Source: Gautieria morchelliformis
Taxonomy: Eukaryota > Basidiomycota > Agaricomycetes > Gomphales > Gomphaceae
Reading direction: 5' to 3'
Assembly (NCBI GenBank): GCA_015179125.1
Contig: WHVA01000106.1
Location: 1-64,000, forward strand
DNA length: 64,000 bases
Position 1 is the stretch's first letter, and each line of letters starts with the position of its first letter. This document shows, piece by piece, positions 43,173 to 55,076 of this stretch. Below the pieces are notes generated by a model. That model was not told the DNA's origin. It searched no databases and was given only the letters and a program-made list of their open reading frames with translations. The position numbers were made by a program, and so were the translations under genes.

Positions 43173-45729
43173 TTAAACCAAGCCGGCCGTGGATCTAGCG
43201 TTAGCGGCCCTCTTCCCGACGTCAGTGAACCACTCCAAGGCTATAGCGGCCTTTCTCTCCACTTCTTCAGCACCCTTGACCTCCCTGCCACGCTCTTCCA
43301 TTGCCGCCCTAAAGCGCTCTCTGAGATCCCACGAGGCAAGCCTCAGAACCTTGCGTGTCTCTCTCGACACCCTGGTGGCATGCGCGTTGACGTATGTCGT
43401 GTCCTCCGAGTCACCCTCGGCAGGGTGAATAAGAGAAGTTCTGATCCGCCGACCAACAGTGCGGGGAATCGAATTCGGAAGTTCAAGGATGAAGTATGCA
43501 GTAAGACCAATGGTGAAGGCACCAATAACAGGCGCGGCCCATTTACGGACAGTCTCATTCCCCAATAAATCGGTAATGCGGACAATCCCTTCAATAATGC
43601 CACGGGCGCCTAGTGTTTTGCCCCCGACCATTGTGAGTGCGCCAACCCCGACAGAAACAACACTCAATGCAGTGACCTGCGAGTCCTCCTCTTCCGCGCT
43701 CTTCGCATCTGACCCATCCCCGAAATGTACTGAGAAATGGTGGCGGACATCGAAGACGTCGAAGAATGTGATTTCAAGGAGCTCAGGACGCTGAGCCAGG
43801 CCAAGACCAAGACCGTGGGTGCCGCCGGCGACGACGCTGCTGCGGCAGCCCTTTTTGGGCGAGAACATACGCTCAGGCATGAATACACGCTTCGAGCGCT
43901 CTACACCCTCCGGAAGGTGCTTCTCGCCAAGGGTGGCAATGTGATCAATTGCCGAAGAGGTGGTCACTCGCGCCTCATCTTGAGCCAGCCTGACAGCCAT
44001 GTCCAAGCTCGCTAGGAGTGTTCTGCGCACGTCTCGTGTATACCCCCAAATCCCGAGCAGGCCCGGGTATGTCGGCATCGTTATGCCTTTGTCAACTCCC
44101 GGCTCGCCATTACCTACTCTCTCGAGTGCCGAACTGAGTACTGACTTCGTCCTACTGCCTGCTTTGGCGGAACCATTTTCCTCGACAGACTCTAGACTCT
44201 CTTCCAGGTGCTCCCGCCCGTGCTTCATTTTCTCGAGTATAGGCCGGGCTCTACTGAGATCATCTCTGGCTTGGTCGAGTTCGGTTCGAGCGACGATAGC
44301 ATTGCTGCTTGCCAAAAGATCAACGTCCGACAGAAGATGGCAAAGGTAAGTCGAGGCGGGATGGAGCTTAGACTTTGCACGCTTCACGAGGACAAAGGAA
44401 CGTAAAGAAGTTTCGAGATCGCCGAAAGTGGCATTGGCAGATGTGGGTTGCTGGGAGGAAGATGAATCAACAAAGTGCACGAGGGTTTCAGCGTCTTCGT
44501 AGGTCCGGGGGCTGAGCTGTTTGATTTGCTCAAGTACAAGGCGCTTGCACTTTTCCTTGTCCCTGATCTGATCGAAACGGTTCACAACTATGAAGAGGTA
44601 GGCCTTCTCGTTGCTTGCATTCCACAGGAATTCCTTGGCGGAAAGCGTGAAATGGTTTTCTGCCGACACCACAAATACAACGACGTCAATCTCTTCCTGG
44701 CGGGCAAAGAGTGCTGTAGTCTTGAAGCTGTCGCGGTTGAGTCCAGGCGCATCGATGAGCGCAATATCAACGACGCCATTGTGCAGTAGGGACTCTGACG
44801 GTTGACGGGCATCAGCGACATACAGCCTGACCATCTGCTGCACATTCTCGTTCTGGCCGACAATTGTCTCCAGCTCGGATAGTGATGCACGGGTATATGT
44901 GGCTTGGTCTTTAATGTCGTACACGGTACCCTCCCTGGCAATGTGCACTTCCTCCAAGCCGTTATTCTCAGCCGCATCATGGACCTCGCAGAACATAGTG
45001 GTGCACGGCTGCTGATCGACTGGCATGACTGGTCTGCGGAGGAGAGCGTTGACGAATGTAGACTTTCCCGCATTAAGGTCACCAGTGACAAGGACTTTGG
45101 AAGATGTATCCTCAATTCGAAGTCGCAGCTTGTCGACGTGGTTAACCGATGCAGCAATACGCTCGTCAAGGAGGTTCGCTATGGATGACTTTTCCAGTTG
45201 AGAGACAAGGAATGCAGGTCCGGTTGAGGACGCATGAGGACCTAACTTGAGGTCGAGACGAAGTACGCGGAAGTCCGAGGATAAATGCTGGTCAGTGATT
45301 TCTGTGGCTTTCTGCTCATCGTGTGGAACCGATGCCAGAGTCACAGAGTGCTGCATACCAGGCTTGAGGATAACATCGGTGGTAGACGCGGGGTTGTCCA
45401 CGAATGACAGTGATCGGCGAGGCGACCCATTAGATGATGATAGCTGTGGATATCTGACAACCCAGGTGTCTTTATTGAACTCGCGGAGGTCGTTCAGAAT
45501 GATTTTTGTCGTGTCAATAGCGTTCAGAAGCCTGGTGTTGCAAACTGATCAGTGAATTGCAGGTACGCAGCTCAGCGCGTACTCACCGGTCCTTGTGATC
45601 CAGATACGCACCCTGAATGTCTTCATCACCTAGCGGCTTGTCCTCACGCTGAAAATTTGTTGTCAAAGTCTCTTTGGCTGGGGACTGCTGGGTCGCTGGT
45701 TGACGACGGGCAACGTAGGCCTGTGACAT
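43173..45729 (-). CDS. FZO1: Mitofusin Fzo1, outer mitochondrial membrane fusion GTPase
   Basis: A dynamin-family GTPase that tethers and fuses mitochondrial outer membranes. Exon 1 is 45587-45729 (start MSQAYVARRQPATQQ), a 55-nt intron (GTGAGT..CCAG) follows, and exon 2 is 43173-45531, together 833 residues, near the 855 of the yeast protein. GTPase motifs: GDLNAGKST (G1, about 198-206), CTTMF (G2), DAPG (G3), NRFD (G4). A heptad-rich middle (LDQARDDLSRARPILEKMKH) fits HR1. Two hydrophobic spans (VVSVGVGALTMVGG and APVIGAFTIGLTAYFILEL, about 680-745) form the membrane anchor. The C-terminal coiled coil (RFRAAMEERGREVKGAEEVERKAA) fits HR2. The gene looks intact. Confidence 0.93.
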
Positions 45730-45953
45730 GGGCGAGGATAGGTCACCAGCAATTCGATGATAGTTGGGAATGATTAGGATCTGGTGAGTGTTGAAGTGAT
45801 ACGACTCAGGCCGTTGAGCAAATTATGGTGCATAACGACTTGACCGGATCTGGGATGACGGAGTAATCGCGTTCCGGGACCTCCCGCCTGGCGAACTCCC
45901 CTCAGGACCGCTGAGCACAGAGTATCGTTGCGCTGGCAAAAAATCATTGGGCA

Positions 45954-47635
45954 ATGAACTGGCTATCCGGAAAGCCTTTGCGCACTCGCTCTCTAATATG
46001 GCCTTCAGGCGAGACGTTTGATTCCTATGGTTGGGTGCGCGAAGGAACATCAGTCATGGATGGGGTGATTCTATATTGGTTTGCTTTCACAGCCGACAAC
46101 GACCACAGGACCACAGTTTATGTCGCCGATACGCGACAGAACAGGGGATTGCCATCTATTGTAATAAACCGCGTCGCCGAGCTCGACTTCGCCGCCCACG
46201 GGGTCGTTCTCGTAGGGGATGGCTTTGCATCTGCCCAATGGCTGTGGGTTTGATTTTATATCCACTGAATCATCGATGACACATCATTGGTAAAGTAATC
46301 GTGGATTAACGTTCAGGTTGTATTCGCTGGACGGGTCCATGCTGCGCGAGCGTACGGCCGAGGTTGCGGCCGCATACGGACAGCTTCGAGCCTCCGGAAC
46401 AGCAATATCGATGTGTATCGCATCGGGAGGCCCACTTCCTCAAAACATATCTCTGGAGGCTTTGGCAGATAATGCGAATAATCTACTTCGGCTTGATGGG
46501 GAAGGTAACTTAGATAGGGAAACAGACTCGAGCTCGATTCTCTTAGCGGACGAAATCCTGGAGTGGGACACTGTCTCGGGCACTTTGAGAACAATCAAGA
46601 TACCTCAAAACCCCAAGGCACCTCTTGTTGTAAGAAAAGAAATTCTCTGATAGCTCAGACAGCCTCAGACGGTTCACGTACTAGCATTCTACCGAGTATA
46701 TGTTTCTAAACCACGACAAGGTCGCCTTGGCAGGACTGGTCAATGAACCTCAGCAAGCTGTTCTCGCTTGCTTCTCAGCCGGTACCGATGAGCCCCTGTG
46801 TCAAATTTTCTCTCCTGGTGCCAGCTCTGTAGAGCGTATCGTATTAGGCCAGGCTGTTGCACACCCAGGGTCAACGGAAACCAGCGACATACTTATACAT
46901 CAACACGACCGGATTACTGTCTTCAAGCGCGGCCTTCTCAGCGGTGATGTTCCAGTGGGTACCTGTTGGGCAGAGTTATCTCTCTTTCATGACAACTCGA
47001 ACCACATTTTGTAGAACTCCACAGGCTCACATTCGCCAGAGGGTCTTCGTATGGTATGGAAATTGCCCAATGATGCCCGAATACTAGACCATGGAGTTAC
47101 CAGTCAATCCGGATTGCCTGGTGTCTCCGGAAACCGTGTTGTCGCATACCGCAAGCTCTCTCGTAAATACGTGCTCTACGTTCTCGACTTTGACCAAGAA
47201 CGAGTCGCAACGTTGGTTGCAAAAGACCCTCGCGAACGAGACAGTCTCCATGCACGACTGTCCGAATTCGACGCACGTGTCAAGGTCATCACTCGCCGCT
47301 TTCAATGTAAAGAAGAAGGCGTCGGTGGTGGTTTTGAAGACGGGGAGTACTTGTTATCCGATCGACCGCCCGCATGGCATGACCACATCCGAAATTTGCA
47401 GAAGCGTGGCAAAGAGGAAGACAAGATAGGTATTGAAGGTAGCCAGCCGTTAGAATACGACGAAGCTCCAGCGGAACATCGGGAGCCCATGCCGTTTGCT
47501 TTCGTCCAGTCCGTGCTACGCCTCGGAAGAGATGTGTCATGGCAGGATATTGGAAGGATAGCTATTACGACGGACTGCGTGGTCATGGTTCCCGAACCAG
47601 GACAGAACGGGATGATATACGATTTCGCTGAGTGA
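45954..47635 (+). CDS. Conserved-looking spliced gene of unknown function
   Basis: Four exons (45954-46243, 46317-46629, 46697-46954, 47015-47635) join with GT..AG introns of 60-73 nt to give 493 residues in one frame. The start is tentative: coding-like sequence continues upstream in another frame. Alternating short beta-like stretches (DGVILYWFAFTADNDHRTTVYVADT, DILIHQHDRITVF, RKYVLYVLDFDQERVATLV) suggest a beta-propeller or a lipocalin-like sheet, but no repeat signature is clear. A charged segment (LQKRGKEEDKIGIEGSQPLEYDE) follows. No signal peptide is seen. It starts about 220 bp from the fzo1 start and runs divergently, so the two may share a promoter region. I do not recognise it. Confidence 0.65.
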
Positions 47636-48290
47636 GGGGGAACATATACGATGCAACCAAGTGCTACATCTACCGTACGTGAATGTCCAAATGCTCTACG
47701 ATCTGGTCCCAAAATTCGACATGGAGAGACTGTCTAGTCAGGGTTCGTTCGGAAGTGGCGTGGCGCCTCTGTAGAAGCACGGGTCAACTTTCTACAACAC
47801 AAGCAAGATCAATGCATCACATGTCCATCACTGAAAGCACATGGGTATTTGAATTTGAGCACTTGAGCCTTGAAAAAGTCCACGGCGCAGTACTACTACG
47901 CGCGTACTAAGTAACGTAGTACTTATGAAAGTGGATGCTCAATTGACATGGACATATATGCATGTCCGTCTTCTCGATGCCATACAGTAGAGCAAGCGTC
48001 GTGGCTCACAGCGACCCTGCAGGTATCAAAACACTGATTATAGCAATTCAAACATCTTATGTTTATGGTCAAATTCCCTTGCAAAAGTGTTCACTGTCAC
48101 TTTCGTTACTGTATCGTGGAAACTGAGTTTGTGACTGATTGAGACGTGACATCAGGCAAGTCACGACTTCCCTTGAACCGCCACTCAAGTCAGCTTTCGA
48201 CCTGCTTGGCTCCTCCTTTCTGCTGTTTGGACCTTTGGGCTATTTGGTGCACCCAAATTATCTGTTAGCTCACGTTTCTCGGACGTCATC
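47636..48290. promoter_or_regulatory. Intergenic region upstream of the RBM25-like gene
   Basis: No gene is supported. It includes the 3' flank of the preceding gene and the promoter of the splicing-factor gene. A Cys/Thr-rich pyrimidine stretch (TCGACCTGCTTGGCTCCTCCTTTCTG near 48195) may mark transcription initiation. Confidence 0.4.
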
Positions 48291-50543
48291 ATGCAGCCGA
48301 CACCAAACCGTATGGGGTTGGGCATGCGCCCTCCCTTCGGCCAAGGCCCTTCAATAGCGGCACTCGCACAGCAGCAACATATGCAACCTCATTTTGTCAA
48401 CGCACAGGCCTTGAGAACAACAACACTCTTCGTAGGTTCCATATCAGGCGGAATCACAGATGCACATTTGAACGAAATGCTCGGAGTATGTTTGTCTTCT
48501 ATGCTGTCAATTAGCACTCACTCATTGCCATATGCAGGCATGCGGTCCCTTGAACTCGTTTAAGCGACTAATCACACCAGCCAATAAACCACAGGGCTTC
48601 GGTTTTGCCGAGTATCAGGATCCTGAGGGTGCCCTGAGAGCACTTCAGCTTTTGAATGGGGTCGAACTACCCGCACTGGAAGACGGGTGTGCAAACAAAA
48701 AACTCTTGGTTAGGGAAACGCTTCTTTCCGCCGTAAAGCAAACTGACTCAATTCCCTCGCAGGTCAAAGCAGACGAAAAAACAACAGCTTTTATTAATGC
48801 GTACCAAGCACAACGAGTTCCGACGGATGTATGTTTTCATGCTAGTCTTATTTTCGGCTAAGTTAATGTTTGTACCTCTAGGCTGACAACAACAAGACTC
48901 AAGAAGCCAAGGCTAAAATTGATAATGTTGTTAACACACTCAAGGCCTCCGCCGATGCCGGTGATGGAACTGGCGAAAAGGAGCGCTATATTATTCCGCC
49001 CCATCTTCACGATCTCCAAGAAGCTGAGCTCCCCGAGGCTCAACGTGGGCTGGTGATTTCCGAAATAGCCCTCTTCCGAGAACGCGCGGCCAAGCGAGAG
49101 CGAGAGAAATTGAAGGACGAGCGTGAACGCGGCATGGCCTTTGGTAACACTACGGCCTTTGGGGCGGGACGTGGAGGGGGACCCGTGGCTGCACCCAAAG
49201 GCCCCGCTAATGCCCCCAGTGGGCCGAAAGAACGAGTTTGGGGTCGTCCACAGGGTCAACAGCAGACACCACCTAAGCAGCAGGGAGGATATGGTCATGG
49301 TGCTCAAGGGTATAACAGGCCTGTTGGGTTTGTCCCCCAGAGTGAGACGCCTGGGGAGACGGGGAAATCGGACGAGCAGCGAGAACAGGATCGGAAGGAT
49401 GCCAGGGCTCGTGATGAAAATGAATCGTTTCGAGATGTGCGTTTTTCCTCCTTCATTGGTCTCCATCACTAATTCTTCGTCGTCAGCGGGAGCGACGGTA
49501 TGAACCGCGTGAACGCCAACGCATAGCTAATCTTGAACGTGCCCTGCAACGTGAACGACTACAAAAAGAGGCTGAAGAACGAGATAAAATCGAAATGCAC
49601 ACCCGTCTCAATATATGGGACGATGATGAGAGTGACGAGCTGTTCTACACTGATCGGTAAAGCCAATGATAATGTCGTTCATTTATGACGCCCTGATTGC
49701 CCTTTGTTCAAGGTCACGATGGCGAGCCTCTCGCCGGCGGCACCTCGCGCAAGAAGAAGTGGCAGACCGTGCGTCACGTGACCTTGAGGCGACAGAGGCA
49801 GAGCATCTCCGACGCGAGTCAGAGGCATTCCTTGCACGGCAAATGGAAGAAATGCGCTCTCTCGCTGAGGAGCAGCGCAAGGCGGGCCTACTTCTCGATG
49901 ACGGTGCACCTGTCAAGCTAAACGTTAGTTTGGCACCCGCACCAAGCGCCAAAGCGCCGGCCGTCACGGAAGGTGCTACTTCGGTACCTGTGTTTGGTCA
50001 AGAGGAAGAAGAGGAAGGAACTCGCAAGCGTAAAGCCTCGCTGATTAAGTTGGACTTCAGTGCAAATGAGAGTGGAGAGAAGGCACGGCAGAGACTAGAA
50101 AAGATCAAGGAATCGGTGCCTACAGATAAGGAGATACTCTGGAAAGTCAAGGTTCGGTGGGATGCTGTCAATGAGGTACGCTATTGGCAACATACTGTCT
50201 TCCTCAAAGCATTACTAACTCTCCGAAAGCAACTGGTGGACCGCAAGCTTGAGCCTGTCATTAAACGTAAGATGACCGAGTACCTGGGTGAGCTTGAAGA
50301 CGACGACTTGGTCATGTTCGTTGTGGAACATTTGAAAGACAAAAAAAGTCCGCAGAAACTTGTCGAAGGGCTGGAACCGGTGAGGCCCCTGTGTTGAGCG
50401 TCTTCTACTTTGCTCACCTGCCTATCATGCAGGTCCTTGTCGAAGAAGCAGAAGAATTTGTGGTTGCCCTGTGGCGTCAGATCACGTTCGAAAGTATGGC
50501 CTACGGCGAGGGTTTGGATAGTGGGAGGTTATTGGTCGAATAG
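48291..50543 (+). CDS. RBM25-like splicing factor (RRM and PWI domains)
   Basis: A U1 snRNP-associated splicing regulator of the RBM25/Snu71 type, nuclear. It starts MQPTPNRMGLGMRPPFG. The RRM (about 40-125) has RNP2-like TTLFVGSI and RNP1-like KPQGFGFAEY. KADEKTTAFINAYQ follows, as in RBM25. The middle is highly charged (KRERERLKDERERG, RERRYEPRERQRIANLERALQRERLQKEAEERDK), with WDDDESDELFY. The C-terminus is a PWI domain (VPTDKEILWKVKVRWDAVNE, then LVDRKLEPVIKRKMTEYLGELEDDDLVMFVVEHL), ending GRLLVE-stop at 50541-50543. Eight exons join by seven short introns; one of 66 nt (48709-48774) is in frame and easily mistaken for coding. Confidence 0.92.
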
Positions 50544-51926
50544 ATTAAGCGCTGGAGTTGATGCGGTTTTCTACCATATAGTTTGGAGGTGCGTGCGATG
50601 CCCGTCGCTTTCCACTGAGTACGTATGTACGAGATTTCCTGTCATCGACCCGACCCACGCATTGTCCGGGTTAGGCGCAAGTCTTATTCGCCGTCGTGAG
50701 TACGCCATCCGTATTAAGTGTCGAAATACAAATGATATCGCTTGCATGTGTTCGGAAGTCGAATTCGACCTAGTTGCTTGCTTCTTACCCGGGTAGAGTA
50801 GTGCTTCATCGGATTTGTGCTTGCTTTGGCGCAAGCTGGGCATCTAGTATTCGCTGAGTCTTCACGTCTTCTATGCAACGCGAGCGCATTGATTATACGC
50901 CTACTTATCTTGTCCTAAGTATGGTAAGTGCCTGCAAGCTGTTAAACCCAGGTTGTGTACATCCATGGAATTAACAAGGTGCGTTCCGTCACCTTTACAA
51001 GAACTATTCGAAAGTGGACATGCTGCAATGATGTCGGATACTCTCCTCCAGGGCCTGCCCTCGTATGCCCTGTTTTGGTCTATGCTACTATACCACAAAG
51101 CCTTCAAGCTTCATGGATAAGCCCTTGATAGCCTGGCAAGTCTTTTTCTGTCACTTACAGTAGACCTGCGGATCTCTTTAGTCCGTCGGACTCATACCCG
51201 AAGTCTTACCTGTCTTAGGAGGCCGTATAGTGGCTCGTCTTCGTCCCGAGGTATGCATGTGAGGGTGCTGTAACGTCGTTTCCTCCCGGGAAAACTCAAC
51301 GTTGCCATTTGTACTAGCTCTCTGCAGGTTCTTCACCGAGCAAGGATAGTAAATGTCGACAGAAGTTGTTATATGCAAGCGTAGGCGCCAATCTTGACAG
51401 TCGTGCTGTACCTGTACTGGTACAGCCGGCCGTCAAGGTCGAACGGTCTTATTTCTTTTGGAGACCGATTGATACTTAACCGCACCAACATATATTCTGA
51501 TTATTCAAGGAACAACGACCGATCCCAATGAACGCAATGGACAGATTTAATTGCTGCCGCAACATGGCTGGACTATTCCAGACTACAAGAAACGTCAAGA
51601 ATGTATATACGGCTCGATTTTTTAAAAGTCGGGTGTATCATTCATGCCTGGGGGGGTATTACCGAACTCCATGCAGACTTCAGAATTTGGCAAGATGTGA
51701 ATTTCAGAAGAATAATCCATCGATGGTTGGGGAGATGTTCTGCTGGTATCCCAAACGGGCTGATTATTGTCAGCGTGCGTAAGATCAGCGGTTGCCAGAA
51801 CGGGGTCCCAGGTCAAGGGTTGAAGATCTTGTGATGCATCCCATGATGAAAAGAGCTTTGGGCCATCATATTCATGACCAGAGGGACCTCTCTATTCTTC
51901 TGATCAGTAAATTAGATGGAAAATTT
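50544..51926. other. Intergenic region between convergent genes
   Basis: No ORF longer than noise. A hairpin lies at 51393-51437. Otherwise nothing that I can support. Confidence 0.5.
51393..51437. other. Imperfect palindrome
   Basis: CTTGAC and GTCAAG flank an inner perfect pair GCTGTACC / GGTACAGC around a 6-base loop. It could fold as RNA or DNA. It is too isolated to assign as a terminator, binding site or element end. Confidence 0.5.
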
Positions 51927-54671
51927 TCACAAGTACGCAACAGGCATGACAGCGCGACAATCATCTCCATCTGGCCACCATGAATCTGGAACAGTTAATT
52001 CCTGGTGGGGTGCTCCTGAGGATCGTTCTAATGATGGTTGATGCTCGGGTAACATTGCTGGTTCCACAGCTCGGGTTTCATACCAACCTTGGGTGTCAGC
52101 ACCAAGAGCGAGAGGCCCAGGGGACAGGCCAGAGGCGGTTGAAAGTGGCGTAGCACCTGGCGTGACCGCCATCTCCTTCACGCCATACTTGAGCAGATTC
52201 CTACGCTTCCCAGTCATGGCACAGTATCAGGTGAGCCGAGACACACTTACATGCCTTGTCGCGCCATACCCCATCTGTAAGGACGAAATGAAAACACGAG
52301 CTTCGCGGAATCTGGGTAAGACATACCGATCTTGTACACTCTCGAGGTACGCCATGCACACACTGAGGTACTGTTCATCGTCTGGTTGGCCGAATGTGTC
52401 GGCCGCATCGACATACATGTTACCTTGTGCCGCAAATTCGCAGCTCCCACGATGTGGGAAAGGCGCAATCATTTGGCCCGGGATGTGCCTACCAATCCCC
52501 AGAGTGATGATCATGACACAAGTCATTACAGCCGCACTTATCAAGGTCGTGACATCGTCCGCAAGAGCCAGATGCGTGGTCTGTCCCATCGGATGCAGAA
52601 TACTGTCCAAAATATGCACAGTTGAGACTATCGCCTGCTGACAAGTGGGAAGTGCATCAAACACTTCGGTAACCAACGTGTCACCAAGTGAATCAGGCAA
52701 ATTCCGACCAGTAGTAGAAGTCAGTGTCTTTGCGCGCCAAATACAACCTTGGTACAAGTGCATTTGTAGTTGACAGTATGTGACATGCACGCGGATGGAC
52801 TGAAGACGCCAGGTCATATGGCTCGACCGGCAGTCCCATTCAACTACCATGGTATCCAACCAAAGTTAAGCTACTCAGACAGACAGAACAACACTGACGC
52901 ACGGTGTCGAGGCATGGACGCTTTCCAGTCATCCAATGCCTGTGTAATTTGAGCAAGTACCGCACCATCCTGTTGGGCATGTCTCATCATTGGCCGGACT
53001 GCTCTGTTAACCGCATACTACGTGACCGGCCGTGACTGAATAAGGGTAATGACAAAACTGAGTACAAGGGTTGGGACTGACCAAAGTTCTCATCACCCAG
53101 TGGTAAATCTGCGATAGCTTGGCATACACATTGAAGGCGGTAATGATAGACGGTTGATCAGCTGGTTGTCCAACTAGGATGGAATGTCCGTGGTCGCCGG
53201 GTGGTGACCAATACTCGTCATCGATCTCCAAAGGGAGATCAATATCAATGCTGACTATCTGTCGGTCAAAGCTCACAAATAACAATTAAATTACTAACTC
53301 TTCATCACGCGAATAACACGGTCGCCCACATTCTACCCCGGCGAGACGATCCGAAACTACTAGGCACCTAGACAGGTTAAGTAAGGACGGCATACTTATC
53401 CTGCCACGCATGGCAGGGGAAGAAATCAGTTGGGAGGCTAACAAGACGCACCAAAAGGCTCTTTTCCACAGCTCGCTCTCGAGGCCTCTCGACACGTAAC
53501 CCTTGCTCTGATGTAGGTTGCTCCGCTGCGCCTTGCGAATAACAGACCCAAGTATAATCCATCCGGTACAAGTTTCTGAAAGACCGACCAAAAACTGGTG
53601 AGTTAGCTGTGGAGCCATCAATCAGTGATAAGTGATACACCCAGGGATATCCGCTTACATGTGCCGTCTGCAACTCACATAGCGTGACTTCCGTGGTTGT
53701 TTCCGCCTGGAAGCGCTGGATGCGATCAAAATACTTCCAACCGGCACTGATCAGAGGGGCGTCTGTGAATAAACGGGCTTTGGCATCCTCCTGTTCGAGA
53801 TCGTCTGTCCATGGGTCGGGGCCATTCCATGGATGCATCGGCGATGTGTCCGATGATGCTCTGTGAGGATCTGGGGCAGATCGTACCTTGGCAAGAACAC
53901 GATTGTCAAGGCAGTATCTACTCGCGACAGCACATGCCGCAAGCACAACACATGCAAACCCAAGATCACGCCGATGGCGCTCTTTCAGCAAGTCGGTTTC
54001 AAACGAGGGCCGATGAAGCAGCGGCCAGACAACGTTGACTCTGGAAAAGTAGACATTTACCAGGATCTGGAGCAGATCCTCTGGGGGAAATGGAGGCCAA
54101 TCTTTATCTTTGGAAGTCGGCGGCACCGACTTCACGGCTGAAGAACTGTCCTTACAGCCCTTCTTCAGCTTTCCTTGATGTGAGGACTTTGAAGAACAAG
54201 TACCGTCCATCCAAGACTTTATGTATGGACCTACTTGAGCCACAATGTCTTCTGAAGAACAGAACTGCAAGCACGTCAATACACTCTAAATTTATTGCAT
54301 TGCCACACACCTTTCCAAGCAACCGCTGCAGCCGTTCCTGGCGGGTCTCCAGGTTGGAAACATACCTACCGATAATGAGCAATAGCATGACAGGAACCAC
54401 AACAAGGAACAGCAGCTGACTGTTTGGGGACACATTTCTGTGTCTGTATTTTTCCAAACGTACAATCTACACCCAAGATCGTACAATTGATACACACGTC
54501 TAATCCTGATCTCGGCTTGACACCGACGACCAGTGGCATATCGCACTTCGTTTTTCTCTTGCGACAGAAGTCACATGCAAATCGTCGACTTTCTCGACGA
54601 GGGGCTCTACATCGCGACGCGGTTTTCAATTTCAACTGCGCGCCACTAGTGGCAGCCCCGGAATCTCCCAT
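51927..54671 (-). CDS. Zn2Cys6 fungal transcription factor
   Basis: The start is the ATG at 54671 (MGDSGAATSGAQLK). The DNA-binding zinc cluster is CDFCRKRKTKC, then CINCTILGVDC (C-x2-C-x6-C ... C-x2-C-x6-C), with a basic RRESRRFA lead. A short coiled coil follows (YVSNLETRQERLQRLLGK). The middle-homology region (53377-54279) has ILVNVYFSRVNVVWPLLHRPSFE and GFACVVLAACAVASRY, the usual start of the fungal-specific regulatory domain. It continues through 53007-53285 (PLEIDDEYW, IITAFNVYAKLSQIYHWVM) and 52227-52859 (YCQLQMHLYQGC) to the stop at 51927. About eight short introns separate the exons; several boundaries are approximate. Divergent from the amine oxidase gene, which is a plausible target. 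Confidence 0.85.
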
Positions 54672-55076
54672 GGTGGGTGGGTCCGCACCTAGGAAACAAC
54701 GCGTGACCTGAATATTACAGAAGCAGGATCGATTGTGAGTCTTCTCTGGAGAATTCGGCAGTGTATAAGTACTACGAACGTATTTGTTCGAGTACCACAC
54801 GCACAAATAATGGCACCATTACGTAGGTGGAGTCTGATCGGCAAATGACGTCGCACTTCATAGCTCGAAGCAGCTAGTACGTGAGGTAATAACTTAGTTG
54901 TTCTCTTCTTCCCTTTGTCCAACTAGCCTTGAATTCGTGGCTCTGCTGGCGGTGCATCACATGGCTTAGGTGGCGCCAAGTGAAACGGATTGCCAGCGGT
55001 TCTCACAGAGCGTGGGCCAGGGCCTGCGCTTATCTCTGCCTTATCTGCAAGGTGCTACTATCGCGTCCTCTGTATA
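54672..55076. promoter_or_regulatory. Shared divergent promoter region
   Basis: About 400 bp separate the starts of the Zn2Cys6 regulator (minus) and the amine oxidase (plus). No ORF. A CGG-type Zn2Cys6 half site occurs, but I see no convincing spaced CGG/CCG pair. Confidence 0.45.

Noticed and set aside
43189..45188. Several plus-strand frames across the FZO1 region
   Set aside because: All are shadows of the 2.3-kb mitofusin exon on the minus strand.
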